Below, piece by piece: positions 11,269 to 24,200 of a stretch of DNA of 64,000 bases. The notes beneath the pieces were generated by a model. It saw only the letters and a list, made by a program, of their open reading frames with translations, did not search any database and was not told the origin of the DNA. Within the stretch, counting starts at the first letter, position 1. Every line of letters starts with the position of its first letter. This DNA is from Echinometra lucunter (lineage: Eukaryota > Echinodermata > Echinoidea > Camarodonta > Echinometridae): positions 28,856,137-28,920,136 of the forward strand of contig CM057152.1 of the NCBI GenBank assembly GCA_029962745.1, given 5' to 3'. A program made the position numbers and the translations under genes.

Positions 11269-12992
11269 TGTTGGAAATGAGAGAAAATAAAAATTGAACT
11301 GAACTGAAGTTGGAATTTAATTCGAAAAAATGAAGCTCCGTAACGTGAAGGGGGGGGGGGGTACCCCGGCTCGGTCGCTACACTCCCTCAGGGTTGGTCC
11401 CTTCGCTCCTCGCAAAGATTGAGCCCCCCAAATATTTTGGCTCATTAGCCACTGTATATATATCAATCCTCACCGCCCCTCCCCGTTATGACTGAACCAA
11501 GACTTTGCCGCTGGTACGCTTATTATTTCGTTTTGGAAAAATGCGTTGTTAAAAGAAATCAAAGTTGTGGCTCCGCGGACTCTTTCCGCTTGATGAGATG
11601 CAGCCGCTCATCTTCACCAACTACCGTCTTCAAATGAATATCGTTCTCGTCTTATCAAAATTACACAAACCAATCGAAGAAAATAAGCGCTTGTTCTATC
11701 GCAATTAGTAGAGCGAAGTGTCAATATAAATTGTAATTGATACGCGTCATCCTTCATTACATGCGTTGTTGGGGAGTAAACATTTGTGCTATCTATGCCC
11801 TTCTGTATTCGTCGTAAAGATGAACCAGCACGTTTTATGAGGTAGGCAAACAGACAAAACACGGATTAGGCAGATAAGAGAAAGCCAGCGTCGCCAAAGA
11901 AATTGCAGAATCAAATTTGAGATGACAACTGATCATATTTTTCGAATATCCTTCTTTACCCAAAATTTGATAATAATGATGTAGAAACACTTTTCCCTTT
12001 GTCAAATTTGCTGTGAAAGAGAACAACAAACTAGTTATATTGGTTTGTATTTCGGACATTCAGAGAAATTATTTAGTGAAACTGAATATCATGAAACTGT
12101 TCGATTTTTGTAGAAATTAATTAGATCAGTGAATGTAAATGAATCATTGACAGACAGGAAGACTGCTTCGAAGTAAATTGGAGGCACACACTGATTTCTC
12201 TTTATACTAAACAAGTTTTCAGTCTCGGGTGTAGAGTATAATTTGATATCATAATTATTAATTTGATACAGTATAATAATTTTTGAAATTATTATTATTG
12301 ACTGGATATTATAATACATTTTGATGTAATGGAATATAATACATTATAAAATGATGTGACAGAATATTTCTTCTCAGGCGTATATTTCATTGAACCAATT
12401 CACAACTCCGGTTCGAACGTTGCGATTTCACTACTACGACTGACATCTCGATTTGGAAGTTACTTAACAATCACTTGCAATTTTTCTGTTGTTTACTTCC
12501 ATCTTACAGCTCATTTACAATTTTGATGACAGAAAGAAAAGTGGGATATAAAACTGATTCTTTCGCCTTTCGTTTGTTTAATGCAACTTATTGTGGAAAA
12601 AGCTTCAAAGCATCTGAGTTTGCTAGTATCTTGCTGCAGACCAGCTAAAGGCAAAGAAATCTACGAATAGTTTTTGAATGTTTGAGGGCCAGCCAAACCT
12701 TTTACATCGCAATATTGGGAAAGTTGGTAAAATCACAATGTTGAGACCTTACCCAGATGTTGACAAGAAAACAGTCGCCTGCCTATAAAATGCCATTCCA
12801 TACACCTACATCGCCTTATTCTTACAATGACTCATCCAATAGGGGAGCTAGTTCAAAGATGCTAGAAAACAATGCCAAGAATCTCACTGCAAATAGCTAT
12901 GGAAGAGCTATGTATCCCCTAGGCTTAGACCACTGATAAATATTTTCTAGCCAGCACCAAGGATTGAGATTTTTTTTTTCTCCATATTATAT
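11269..12992. other. Intergenic, no gene recognised
   Basis: It begins with a LINE-type tail of ACTGA words (about 11290-11310) and a poly-G run near 11351. The rest is AT-rich sequence with short chance open frames. Nothing here resembles a known family by eye. Confidence 0.5.
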
Positions 12993-13485
12993 GCCATTTT
13001 GAGCATGATAAGGTTGGCCATTTTGAGCATGATAAGGATGGTCATTTTGACATTTTGAACATGATAAGGTTTGCCATTTTGAGCATGATAAGGATGGTCA
13101 TTTTGACATTTTGAACATGATAAGGATGGTCATTTTGAGCATGATAAGGTTGGTCATTTTGATCATGATAAGGTTGGTCATTTTGAACAAAGGTTGGTCA
13201 TTTTGAGCATGATAAGGATGGTCATTTTGACATTTTGAACATGATAAGGATGGTCATTTTGAGCATGATAAGGTTGGTCATTTTGATCATGATAAGGTTG
13301 GTCATTTTGATCATGATAAGGTTGGTCATTTTGAACAAAGGTTGGTCATTTTGAGCATGATAAGGTTGATCATTTTGAGCACAAGGTTGGTCATTTTGAG
13401 CATGATAAGGTTTGCCATTTTGAGCGTAAGGTTGGTCATTTTGAGCATAAGGTTTGTCATTTTGAGCGTGACAAGGATGGTCATA
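12993..13485 (+). repeat. 24-bp minisatellite
   Basis: About 20 diverged units around GGTTGGTCATTTTGAGCATG plus ATAA (24 nt). Variant units insert GACATTTTGAAC. Because the unit length is a multiple of three, the array gives an open frame on the minus strand with repeating Leu-Lys-Met-Thr-Asn-Leu. I regard that as a by-product. Confidence 0.9.
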
Positions 13486-14351
13486 GACGTTCCGTACTTC
13501 CGGTGCATTGCGGTATAGAGGGAGACTTTAAGGAGTATAAGTGTGGGGTAGTGATGTCGCTTTCTCAAATGTTGCAGTTTCTAAAGTCAGTAGAAGAGCT
13601 TACGAACCAACACGGAGACATTTCGGTATATAAAAATGTAGTTCTGCCATAAACAGATAAATAGTCTTCAGGATACAAATGACATGAATACACCACATCA
13701 CTCCCCGAATAACGGATTTTCAATTCTGAAAAAAAAAAATGGTAATTTTGAATTGGAGAATCATGCTCCAGTGTTTCTCTGGCTCAACGTCAGTGAGGTA
13801 TCTCTTCAAAAGACGACAAAAAGACACTTGTAGATTGCAATGTGTGCCTTTAAACCAAAAGTGCACTAAGGGACACCACCACCACCACCACCACCACTTT
13901 GTTTGCCATGGGGTGCATTTTTTCCCCTCGTCGTCTCACCACTTTTGGAGGTTCGTGTTTACATTGTGTTCCGCATAGGGTAAACATTTCTTCGGGACAA
14001 CGTCATAATTTATGCGAGTCAGCCTCTCGAAGAAGTGGTAAAATCTTGTTGGGCATTCAAAGCAAGTTTTATGACTTAATAAGAGGTTATTCTGTATACC
14101 TGCATCCAAAGAAAGAACCAGTTTGTACTTTGCAATATACGACATAATAAAATTTGGGAGGGACTTTGGAAGTTGCTCAATCGTGAAAAGTGAATGAATC
14201 GTTCATACTCTTGCTCGAATGGCAAATGCAACGATCTGCTGTCGCTGGAGTTTTGCTAATCGTAATCACATGATTCATGATTCAACAGGTATACAGTAAC
14301 AAATACGGGTAATGTGCATGTTCCAAACTTTATTCGTCTGCTACAACCAAC

Positions 14352-14810
14352 TTGTCACTCTGCACCGCTTATTTTGACGTTCCTGAAACATTACCCCCGG
14401 CGCTTTTGCGGATAACAATAGCCGTAACGATTGGCTTACGTTCTCTGGAGTTTACCAATCTCTTTGCGCGTTGGGTTACTTCGTCGGGTCCGACTGGTCT
14501 CCTAAACTTTCGCCCAGTAACCTTTCACCCGCACCATGCGCACCCAGGAAAGATTTGCATATGCATGAGGGAGCCCCTCCGCTTGCGCCAACGCTGGTGT
14601 CGTCTGCTTGTAAATGACCTTTCTTTGCATGTGGTTGGCGGGTTGAGGAGGGAGTATCAACCAGTCAGAGTACCCTTCGGAAACTTTATCAGCTCTGGTA
14701 TGCCATTACCCCAAACTTTTGTGATATTCTCACCTCCTCCGAGCTTCGAGATTGAGTTGGAGAGCCTAATTAGAAGTCCGAGTGGCGTACAAGGCTACGT
14801 ACTAGGATAA
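14352..14810 (+). other. Open frame of 152 codons in a G+C-richer patch; unassigned
   Basis: This is one of the longer frames in the window not made of simple sequence. The protein has no membrane segment, signal peptide or motif I recognise, and no intron boundary supports it. The surrounding patch contains an octamer-like GATTTGCATATGCATGAGG (about 14552-14570), ACCAAT and ATTGG boxes, and AACAATAG. That is at least as consistent with a regulatory element as with a coding exon. Confidence 0.2.
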
Positions 14811-15774
14811 AAGTCTTTGTGCATATATTTATTTGTTTACCTCGAGTATATACTGGCAGGAGAAGTGAATGGCCAGGAACCACATGTTAAAAAGTTCGCA
14901 CACTCACAGATTGTGTTCATATTTGATTTAGGAATCAAAGCGACAACACCTTTTGAATATTTTAGGAGGAGAAGGTGAAGACTCAGCCCGAAGAACCCCG
15001 GGAAAAGTTGATCGAATCTTGGGCACTGCCTCACATTGCCTGCATGGGAAAGTGTTTTGCAAGACAGCCCTTCGGAGATTCAGCGTACACCACTAAAGGA
15101 AATCACTACATGCACACCGTTATTCATTACAATTGAATTGACAGGTGGGAATTAGATATTAAGACGGATATAATTACCAGTACTTGTAGCTTAGAGCATA
15201 AAGTATAGTGTAATATAGTTTAGTGTAGTATAGTAGAGTAGAGTAGTTTTGGCACCGGCCTTTGTTTAACAGAGAAAATTAGTGACTTTTAAACTTATAT
15301 TACGAATAAACAAATCCTTGTTTCGGCACATATGTTTGGTATTTATTTTATTTTCTGCTTTCAACTCGCACTGGAGTTATGCAAATGGAGGCCGCGACTA
15401 TCGCTGCTTTCCTTTAACATGTTAAGTAGAAGAAAACGGCTGGATTTATAACATTTCATCCATGTTACCCTGCCAGAGAAGTACTGATCAACAGCCAGTA
15501 TCAGTTTTTTCTTTCGAATTTAAGTTTTCATGAAAGGGTTGCCAGTATTTGAATATTGGTCATTCTGTCAAAAGGTTATAGGTGTACTATTTTTCTTCAA
15601 AAACCTGCATTTCTGTGGAGGTGCATCCTTTACTGACTGAAACTATGTGGGTCTTCTGTTTGCCTTTTAGTTTTTTTTTGTTGTTGTTTGTTTTGGTTTT
15701 TTTTTTTACTCTAATGAGTGTAAAACGCCTTAGTAAATCTGTATTTAAGAATGATCTTCGATTTTTCTTCTATT
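14811..15774. other. Intergenic, nothing recognised
   Basis: AT-rich sequence with a short TAGTG/TAGAG tandem near 15205-15245 and T-rich runs near 15670-15710. No coding or mobile structure was found. Confidence 0.45.
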
Positions 15775-16004
15775 TAGTGACGGATCCAGGCAGGGGCGCC
15801 AAGGGCTCGCACCCCTTTAATTTTTCTCTTTTGTGATTTTTTATTACTCGGACAATGACTGAGTAAGAGCTTTTGCTCTAAAATTGCTCTTAAAAATGCG
15901 ACTTCCGCACCGATGATTTTTTTTAAAGTCCTTACAGTAGGTGCCCCCTCCTACACCCTCGCCGCTGGCACCTCCCTTACTTCAAATTCCTGGATCCGCC
16001 ACTG
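15775..16004 (+). mobile_element. hAT-like MITE with GGATCCAGG ends
   Basis: The left end AGTGACGGATCCAGG and right end CCTGGATCCGCCACTG are inverted repeats, one mismatch across the aligned core. The 230-bp interior is non-coding. The flanking octamers do not match convincingly, so the insertion is old or the ends have eroded. A left-end relative occurs at 23401. Confidence 0.7.
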
Positions 16005-16805
16005 CCATTCATCTCTTTTCTGTTCTTGCGTTGGATTGTGGTAAAGGATATATCTCCAAAACTAACTGTCTTTATGCGAAGTTTTATCTAAAGTCCACTT
16101 CTGAATAAGACGCCGAGGTAGCGCTGAGTTGTCATAGCATTACACATACTCAGCCACCTGAAGATCATAATATCGCACATAATTATAATGATCTAACATA
16201 GGATCCATGTTGTCCCTTTGTGTGATCATCACGGTACAGACAGACACGTAGACAGACAGACAAACAAACATTTTCATCCGTAGCCCTTAGCAACACATCA
16301 CCCATTAATCCATGATGGCCATGTCATCTCACACATAGGAGAGTCAACAGAATGACTGTCTCGATTCATCGAAACATTTGTTGACTTTGCCAATTAGTCA
16401 TGTCGGTATAACGCTAATCAGTCACCTTCAAAGTATATAGAGCCGTTCTTTGATGATACTCAAATATACACAGTGCGCGTGTTGGTCATTTCTTAACGCG
16501 ATCGAATTACACAAGGTTTTATAAGCTGCATATATAATAAGGATTATGTTGTGTCATTTTGGATATACTTCTGTTCTTTCGGATATACTTCCAAAGATAA
16601 TTTGAGAACTGAATGTATAACTAAATTTGCTGACAAGTTAGTAGAGAATTTCCCCAAAAATATAAAAAGACGGGTCCTCAGATTTTTCGACAAGGTTTAA
16701 AAGTATAAAATAATCAAGGCTTCATAATTTTCATAAGTTTTGATGAATGCCGACAATGGTCTGAAAATTGAGATAACAACAATAATAATCATCATCATCA
16801 TCATA

Positions 16806-16836
<31 letters not shown>

Positions 16837-18250
16837 TTTTGAATAGGGACGTTATCTCCCCCTTCAGCCGTCTCTTTCCTTAATGATCTCGGTTGAATAT
16901 TCCCGTTACTGTTAATTTCACATATCCACTCCTGAGGACAGGGAAAATTAACTTCAAAACCTAATTCCAAATAAACCTGGATTTCGAATTAATAGTTAAA
17001 AAGGAAATGAGTGTAAACGTTAGAAGGTTCGTAATGTCAATAACCAGCACTGTAAATATTAACAGGTCTGGAAACAAGGCTAGCCATCCATGTATGTCAA
17101 AAAAAAAAGAAGGTTAAAACCAATCATGAATCACAAAAATTATATTAAGGATTAAAGTAATAAGTAATGATAGTCCGAAATTGCCTTCACAATTTTCCAG
17201 AACCCTCCGAAACTTTTTAATTCCTCCCTTTTAATTTTCTGTCATCACAATCGTCGGATATCAAAGTTTTAATCAAATTAAGTACGGTGGTATACCGAAT
17301 GATACCACAACTGAGTAAAAAAAAAATGAGTTCACTTGTCTAAATTTTGTTGTTTTTTCTTTCATTATCATCTTAATATCAGGTCGTTGCAATTATCACA
17401 TTGGTTGCATTGTGATTCATGCACTGACAGTTACTATCTAAAACCCCATAACTGAATTTAATAGCTGTTCAACTAGCAAACCTATACAACACAATGTTGT
17501 GCGATGTGACGTAGCATATTAGAGCATGAAATGGGAATGCATTTGAAATGATTCCTAGTTTATAAAGATAACTTCATGTAATTGCAGTGTAAAAAGAACT
17601 GCTTCAAAGTAACTGAGAAAGGTTGATCAAGTAGAATATGAAACAGGGATATATACATTTAAGTTTTAAATCATAAAAATGATAAGAAATCTATACTCGG
17701 CCTTGTTGGAAAACACACGCACTGCACACAGCTAAAAATCGACATGTGGTACTACGCACCGGTGCGCGGTGCTGGGATCAAGCACTCGCCGGGCTGTTTC
17801 TTGTCATGGGGTAATTGAAGAGCAATCCTTTTCAAGGGATATTTCTATTCTAATATTCTTCCAAACTGACAGAGAAGTAATTAGAAAGCATACAAATTAT
17901 TTTGTTCACCTTAGCGGTAATTGGAAACCCAAGCTTCTCTTTAAACAGTTCGCCAAGATGCATGAAGAGATGCAGAGTTTATTGACTTCACGGAATGGAA
18001 TTTCCTTATTTTATTCAGTGAGTAAATATACTCTGGACTTGACCAGTGAAAGCTACGTTTCTCTAGATTTAGTTTTTTTTTCTTTTAAGTGGGAGAAGGG
18101 GGCTGAATTAATCTGTAAGTCACCTATTTGTTGAAGCACAGCATAGAAAAAGAGAGAGGGGGGAAGGAAAATGGTTAAACGTTAATAATTATGATATTAC
18201 AAAAAAGATCCTTGCATACGGAGGGAAAAGGAAGGAAAGAAGGGCACTCT
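16005..18250. other. Intergenic, simple repeats only
   Basis: It contains an (ATC)/(TAA)n microsatellite at about 16785-16832 and otherwise unique-looking AT-rich DNA. No exon-like segment with protein similarity was seen. Confidence 0.5.
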
Positions 18251-18477
18251 AAAATATTGGGTAAAAATGTTCCATGAGGGTAATTATGCATGTGTCCAAC
18301 CAACTTTGGGCATTTCTTTTTATCCAATTTGATGGAGATTTTACCCATTGTAAAGTAATTAGTGCTTTTTTTACCTTAACTGGACAACATGCTTCCCGCA
18401 TTGGGTAAAAATATTGCCTAAAGTTGGTTGGACATAATAATTACCATCGTGCTAGTTGAAATTTTACCCAATATTTT
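18251..18477 (+). mobile_element. MITE with long imperfect inverted ends
   Basis: The left arm begins AATATTGGGTAAAA and ends GTCCAACCAACTTT. The right arm is its reverse complement, AAAGTTGGTTGGAC to TTTTACCCAATATT, with differences between. The arms are about 55 bp. The interior carries further ACCCA/GGGTAA words. No coding capacity. Confidence 0.75.
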
Positions 18478-18729
18478 TTTTACAATGAAGATGGAAAAAA
18501 TGTCAGAGAGAGAAAGGAAAATAGAAAGAGAATCCAGTAAAAAAAAACAATCACTTCTATAAACATATTCAGATGTGATTTTTAAAAACAAAATCGTGTC
18601 TTTCAATTATTCTTCAGGGAAAACAGGAATTAGATTTTTGTTCTGAAGAACGTTTTTTGAATGAAAACTTACAAGAAAGAATATTGCTTCAGGAAATTAT
18701 TCCCAAGGGAGACAGAGTGAGTGAAGAAG

Positions 18730-18806
18730 GCACAGAGAAAAAAATGAGAAAGAGAGAAAAAAATGAGAGACAGAGAAAGAGAGAGAGAAAACAAGACAAG
18801 GATATA

Positions 18807-18872
<66 letters not shown>

Positions 18873-18900
18873 GAGGAAGGAGGAAAAAAAGGGGGGGCGG
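18730..18900 (+). repeat. GA microsatellite and purine-rich flank
   Basis: About 24 GA units at 18809-18856 lie inside a longer purine-rich tract. Confidence 0.9.
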
Positions 18901-19429
18901 AGTGAAAAGGAGAAAATTATGATCACCTCCAGAACCAATCGAGACAAAATCACGAAACTGTATTTTCAACCCTGTGTCGATCGCTTACATCTCAAACAGG
19001 AAGATTTACTGGCGATTATCATAATAATCAGAAATGAATTTATTATGACATCGAGCCATGGAAGAGAGGTGTGACCTTGCCTGACCTTTGACCCGATGAT
19101 AGGGCACGACTGATAAAGAAGACTCATCGGTGGTATAACTTTCTTTGGTTTCAAGAGAATGATAACGATGCATTACAGGCTTTAGAAAATACCCCCCATA
19201 TGTCTGTAAGATTTGATCGATGTTATCGATGTTACATAGGAATAACATTATTGCCTGCGTCATTACACAATGGCAGTCCCATGTGATAACTTTGAAAGTT
19301 GTCAAATATGTTGCTCTTGTAGTTCAAATTACCAGATTGGCAAATAAGAGACTAAATGAGATTTTGTAATGAACTGGAGTGGTGAAATGCAGTCGTTGTA
19401 ATAAAATGAATTTTCTCTCTGTTGTTGAT

Positions 19430-19690
19430 TTTTGCATTCTGGTCATTTTTACTAGAATTGTGTATATATATTTTAAATAGAACGGCAAGTGCCTGTGGGA
19501 TCCGGTGTTCTCGTAAAAAAAATTTACTAGAATTCTGGTTATTTTCACTAAATTTGTGTAAATTTTGACTAGAATGGCGTTGATTCTTGTAAGGTCCCAT
19601 GTTAATTTTCTAGATTTCTGGTCATTTTCACTAGAATCGTGTCGATTTTGACTAGAATAGTGTTGGTGCCTGGGGGATCCGCCAATCTAT
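19430..19690 (+). repeat. Diverged tandem repeat with ACTAGAAT words
   Basis: Three imperfect units each contain TTCTGGTCATTTTCACTAGA or a variant, then GACTAGAAT and a GGATCC or GGTCCC segment. The units are of unequal length, about 75-115 bp. Confidence 0.65.
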
Positions 19691-19811
19691 ATAGTCAAAT
19701 CTGACCAGATCCTTTCTTAGAGTGCAGTGGACGCTGTATGTTCCATGACACTAGTGCCACCATCGTCGTCATTCCCCAACTATGACTGATGACCGTTCAA
19801 GATCCAGAAAT

Positions 19812-20023
19812 CACTAGCGTACTTACGGGGGGGGGGGGCTGGGGGAGGGGACAGTTGCCCCCAAATAAAATTCAGTCGTGGTTTATCTCTATAATTCTAT
19901 ACTAGTGGTTTACACATATTGCTGAAATGACAAGATTTCCCAGGGTTTTTCCTCACTTTATTCCACTCGGTGGTGATGCAGATTTTTATTCTGCCCCCAA
20001 GGTTTTTGCTCATTACGCCTCTG
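19812..20023 (+). mobile_element. hAT-like MITE with near-perfect 8-bp target duplication
   Basis: A 212-bp element beginning CACTAGCGTACTTACGG and ending CATTACGCCTCTG. Its flanks are CCAGAAAT (19804-19811) and CCAGGAAT (20024-20031), seven of eight identical. A run of G follows the left end. The right end resembles the reverse complement of the left end of the 5113 element (CAGTGGCGTAATGAGC), linking the two. Confidence 0.75.
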
Positions 20024-20831
20024 CCAGGAATTATAATAACTGCTTGATCTGATACCAGTTTGTTTCGTTCCCGTACCACCAGAAAGCGATTATTCCTGAC
20101 TTGTTTGCCCATGGGTGTTGATATTTGGGCAGGATTTCAGCATTCCATCATGTCACCATGAGATGTCCCTGTAACCCCGTGAAGCCGAAATAGACTTCTC
20201 TCTGAATGTCAAGGAATAAGGCCCGCAATTGAAATCCACTTTTTAAAACTATAAATAAGAAAGAAGAAAGAAATAGACCCCCCCCCCCTCTGTTTCATGC
20301 CCTTATTTTGCTCTGTAAGAAAGCCAACTGAGACATCTTTCTTTGTAAGACATGTACGAGATGAGAAAGACTCCTCCCCAAAGAAATGCTTTTTAAAAAA
20401 AATGAATGGATGAATATTGAATAATAAGGGTGGGCATGGTGGGCGTGATTTAAATCACTTCTTTTTTAGTGCAAATCCACTCTTATGAGATGACTGCTCT
20501 TTGCAGCCCCAGTCCCATCAACTCATATTCGGACATCAGCGCCCCCTATTATTATCAGAATTGAAGTAGGCCTATAGATTTTTATCTGCTTAAATTTTGG
20601 GGAAATGAAGGTTGCGATTCATGCATGCGAAGTCTATACCTCCCCCCCGAAAGAAAACCTTTTGCAAAAAGTCTACTGTATGTTTAGTTTAGTTTTCTGC
20701 ACATTTTAATATTAATATTTCAAAGCATGTATTTGGAGATACCAAACGAAAAGGAGTTGAATGAAGTTCACCATTTTAGGGGATTCATATTTACACCAGT
20801 CGTTTGGAATGGTAATGTTCGATAAGAAATA

Positions 20832-20950
20832 ATGCAATCCACTCTCAAAAGATTGATAGAACCCACTACCCTAGAGTGGATTCATCTATTCCTAATGACC
20901 CCTTCAAAAGTGGATTTTGTTCCAATGCATTTCAAAAGAGAGTGGATAAG
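20832..20950 (+). repeat. Short inverted repeat with ATCCACTCTC ends
   Basis: ATCCACTCTCAAAAG (20837 onward) and CTTTTGAGAGTGGAT-type sequence ending at 20947 face each other across about 90 bases that contain two more TGGATT words. The open frame across it has no recognisable content. Confidence 0.4.
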
Positions 20951-21119
20951 TAAGAAAATAATAATAATGAATGATAATAAGTTGGTATTATTTATTCAGT
21001 TTAACCTCATCAGTATTATTACTACTACTTCAGTCTTCAGTCTAACGTTCTCCAAGCTGAGCTATTTCGGCAACTACTACTCTTCCTGCGGGCCCTCAGT
21101 TATTATTACTCCACCATTT

Positions 21120-21268
21120 CCAGGTACCAATCTAATACACTTGGGTCAAGAGGGGTATATGTGGACAGAACGCCTTGTCCAAGGATGTAAGCGCCCAGCG
21201 AGGATCGAACCTAGGACCTCTCATATGAGAGAGAAGAACCTCCACCGCTACACCACAGTACTCCCACT
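21120..21268 (-). repeat. tRNA-derived SINE
   Basis: On the minus strand an A-box-like TGGTGTAGCGGTGGAGG is followed at tRNA spacing by a B-box GGTTCGATCC. Downstream lie the SINE body words CCTTGGACAAGGCG and GTCCACATAT. The tRNA stems are not preserved. Confidence 0.7.
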
Positions 21269-24200
21269 AAATAATGCCGAAAAATACTGACACAAACTGA
21301 ACTGCTGGATGAATTCTCATTCAAATTCAAATAAACATTCATTTTCTTCCACTGAACTGGTAGGATTTGACAACGATTTTTCAAATTGTACAAGTTTGTG
21401 ACATCTTTAAAGCATGAAAAAATATATGGAAAGATGGGGGAGGTCCCTGCACTGCAACTGGTCCGCAGTGGAGTTTATTCCAAGCACGTCCTTGCTTGCT
21501 GTGCTGTTGGGGGTGTTTGAAAGTGGGATAGAAATGGGTGAAGAAGCTCTCGAAGAAGACGCGTCAGGCTCTCAGGATTGGACTGTCTACGCAACTCAGG
21601 GGCGTCATTATCGGGAAAGAAGGAAATGTCACATCATCTCTCACCAAAATGTCAACTCTTGTGACGCCCTGTGTTGTACTTATATTTTCAAATGTAACAT
21701 GGAGAAGATCACAATGAAATGGCATGTCTTGTAGTCATGAAATCAACTTATTTGAAATTTCTATTTTAAAAATAATGATAATTATTAATAATAGAAAAAC
21801 CATGCATCTTATGTCACACATTTTAAAACATTATTTTGTACCCGAACCCTTGAAATCATTTTACTGATTTTAATTATCTCAGTGTTGTTGTCGACGGTGA
21901 AAATCAACGTAGTAAGGGGTATTTGTCATATTTGTTGCACAGGTGGAGCGAAGGGGGGGGGGGGGAGAGGGATATCACCCCTTTCAAATAAAAGTTTTAG
22001 TTTTATGTCATACATAACCACGAGATGGTGAACTTAACCCTATCAAACATTTTTTTTTTTTTACTGTCCCCAGTTCGAGCAATCCTGGATGATGGGATGT
22101 ACGTTTGAAAGGCTAAGCGTGTTTGCTCGAAGCGAACATATTCCTAAATGTTTTTTAGTCAAAACGTAAGATTGCAATATTGATAGGAGGCCATAATGAT
22201 TGATTGCCATTGCTCCTGCAGACCCCTTGCCCTCATGGCCTCATCATAATCACCAAAATGACCAATGACCATAAAAATCTGGAATTGCGACGAGCAAGAT
22301 ATTTCCCACCAATTTATTGTCGATTTATCCCACCGTCACACCGCCAGACCGATCTCAGACAAAACGATGAACGACAAAATCTCGGCCGTTGAAGGGTATA
22401 TATTGCGTGCGATCTGCTGTCGGTCTGTCGTCGGTGTAACCGAGGTATTAGTCGCGAGAATGCTTCCATGAAGGCGACACTACCTCGTCAACGATCTATG
22501 AAAATTACGTTAAAATAAGCTACTGAAGACGAGCGATTGACAGTGATAAATGATTTGTATACTCTTCCACATTGGTCGATAAACACTCGGTTAATTTGTT
22601 GCCCAAAGCCCCCCCCCCCCCCCCCCGCCCCTTGCATATACCCCTTATTTTCCATTTACGAAACGTGGATTATGATTGGTCCAAACCCATTTTAGATTAT
22701 CGGTATAGGGTATAGTTGTTGAAAGATCTTTGAATTAGAAGAAATAATGCTAATTATTTTATTCATAAAAGATTAATTCGCGGATGAAAAGCCAGCCCAG
22801 CAAGCTTCAATCTAGAGACAACTGTATTGCATTGACAGCGTGACTCGGACAACAAAATGAGTTGGGTTGCAAATATGATGAATAACTAGAAAGAGAAATA
22901 AGTAAACCGTAGTGTTATCCAGGCTGTCATAGGCTGAAAGATGATGAATTTTATGGTTGATTAATGAAATCCCGGGTTTGTTGTGTCAACATTAGGGGTG
23001 CTGAAAGAAATGTGCGATCTGATTCGAAAGCAAACAGGCAGAAATATAGCAGTTTATCTAAAACCTGTTTAAAATTTTCTGTTTCGAACTCGACCTCCCC
23101 TTGTGGTGGAAAATGAGTTTATTCTTGCATGGCAGATTACTTTTACGTTTGTTAATTTTCATTAGGCTGACCTCTGACTCCTGACAGATTTTTTTTTTTT
23201 GTGTGTGTGTGTGTGTGTGTGATTACAATCATAAATATAAGCCTTTGCTAGATCCATTGTTGTCTCATACAAAGGACTCAGTTCAATCCCCAGCGGGAAA
23301 GCATTTTTTCGATGCATTAGTTTTTTTGTAATCATACTGAAAAAGGCAACATTAGTAAAGGGCTCTTTGCTGTTATGAAACGGCTTTTACCTAACGAATA
23401 CAGTCGGGGGATCCAGAATTTTGTAAAGTCGGGAGGGGGGGGGGGGGCACAGTTCCGAATATTCGATTAACAAGTAAACATGGTATCACATTTTCAGGTG
23501 CCTCTGGGTAGAAAATAGTAAGGGAACATTTCTCGGGGTTGTATGTGTGAGGTATTAGGTTTAAAGAGGGGGGGGGAGGGGTCTCGATAAGTTGTCCCGG
23601 CCCCCTCCCAATCATCCAGTGCATTCAGTCAATGGTAGATGTGAACGAACGCCGGTGTGTATGATGTGTGTGTATAGGAGAATGACTACAATCACACCGT
23701 CGACACGATTAGTTTCAAGCGATAGTTATAAGCAAAACTGATGAGTGTTTATTTTTCAGTTTGAGATAACGATGGAAGGACCTTCCTTTGCTTGAGGGCC
23801 GGTATCAGCTGCAGACGGGGACACGGTTATTATTTTTTAAACAAAAGGTGACGAACCTATCGCTTTGCGCGGCGAGAAGTGTTGGTAGCAAAGCGTGTGA
23901 GATATGAGATTTCAGAGTGGGGCTACAGTGTTTTCACTTTGCCAGGCTTCTGCCAAGACACCCGGTGTGATGGTGGTGCATTTAACCTGGGAGATGGAAG
24001 TTTTATTCTGCCTAATTTAGTTATAAGAATGAGGGCTGGTGAAAACTCAGCACTGGCATGCATTTTCAACTTTGATATTAATTTCTATTACTAAAACGTG
24101 ACTCGTTTGGAGAATTTAGCGAGGAGGGAATTTTTCTCATTCAGGGGTAAGACTGCACAAAAGTGCTATTAAAATATTTGTTTGATTTGATATCGAGGTG

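Noticed and set aside
12993..13485. CRISPR-like repeat array
   Set aside because: Units are head to tail without unique spacers, diverged, and the genome is eukaryotic; it is a minisatellite.
13739..13978. Frame with a poly-histidine stretch
   Set aside because: Due to a short CAC microsatellite at about 13876-13896. No support otherwise.
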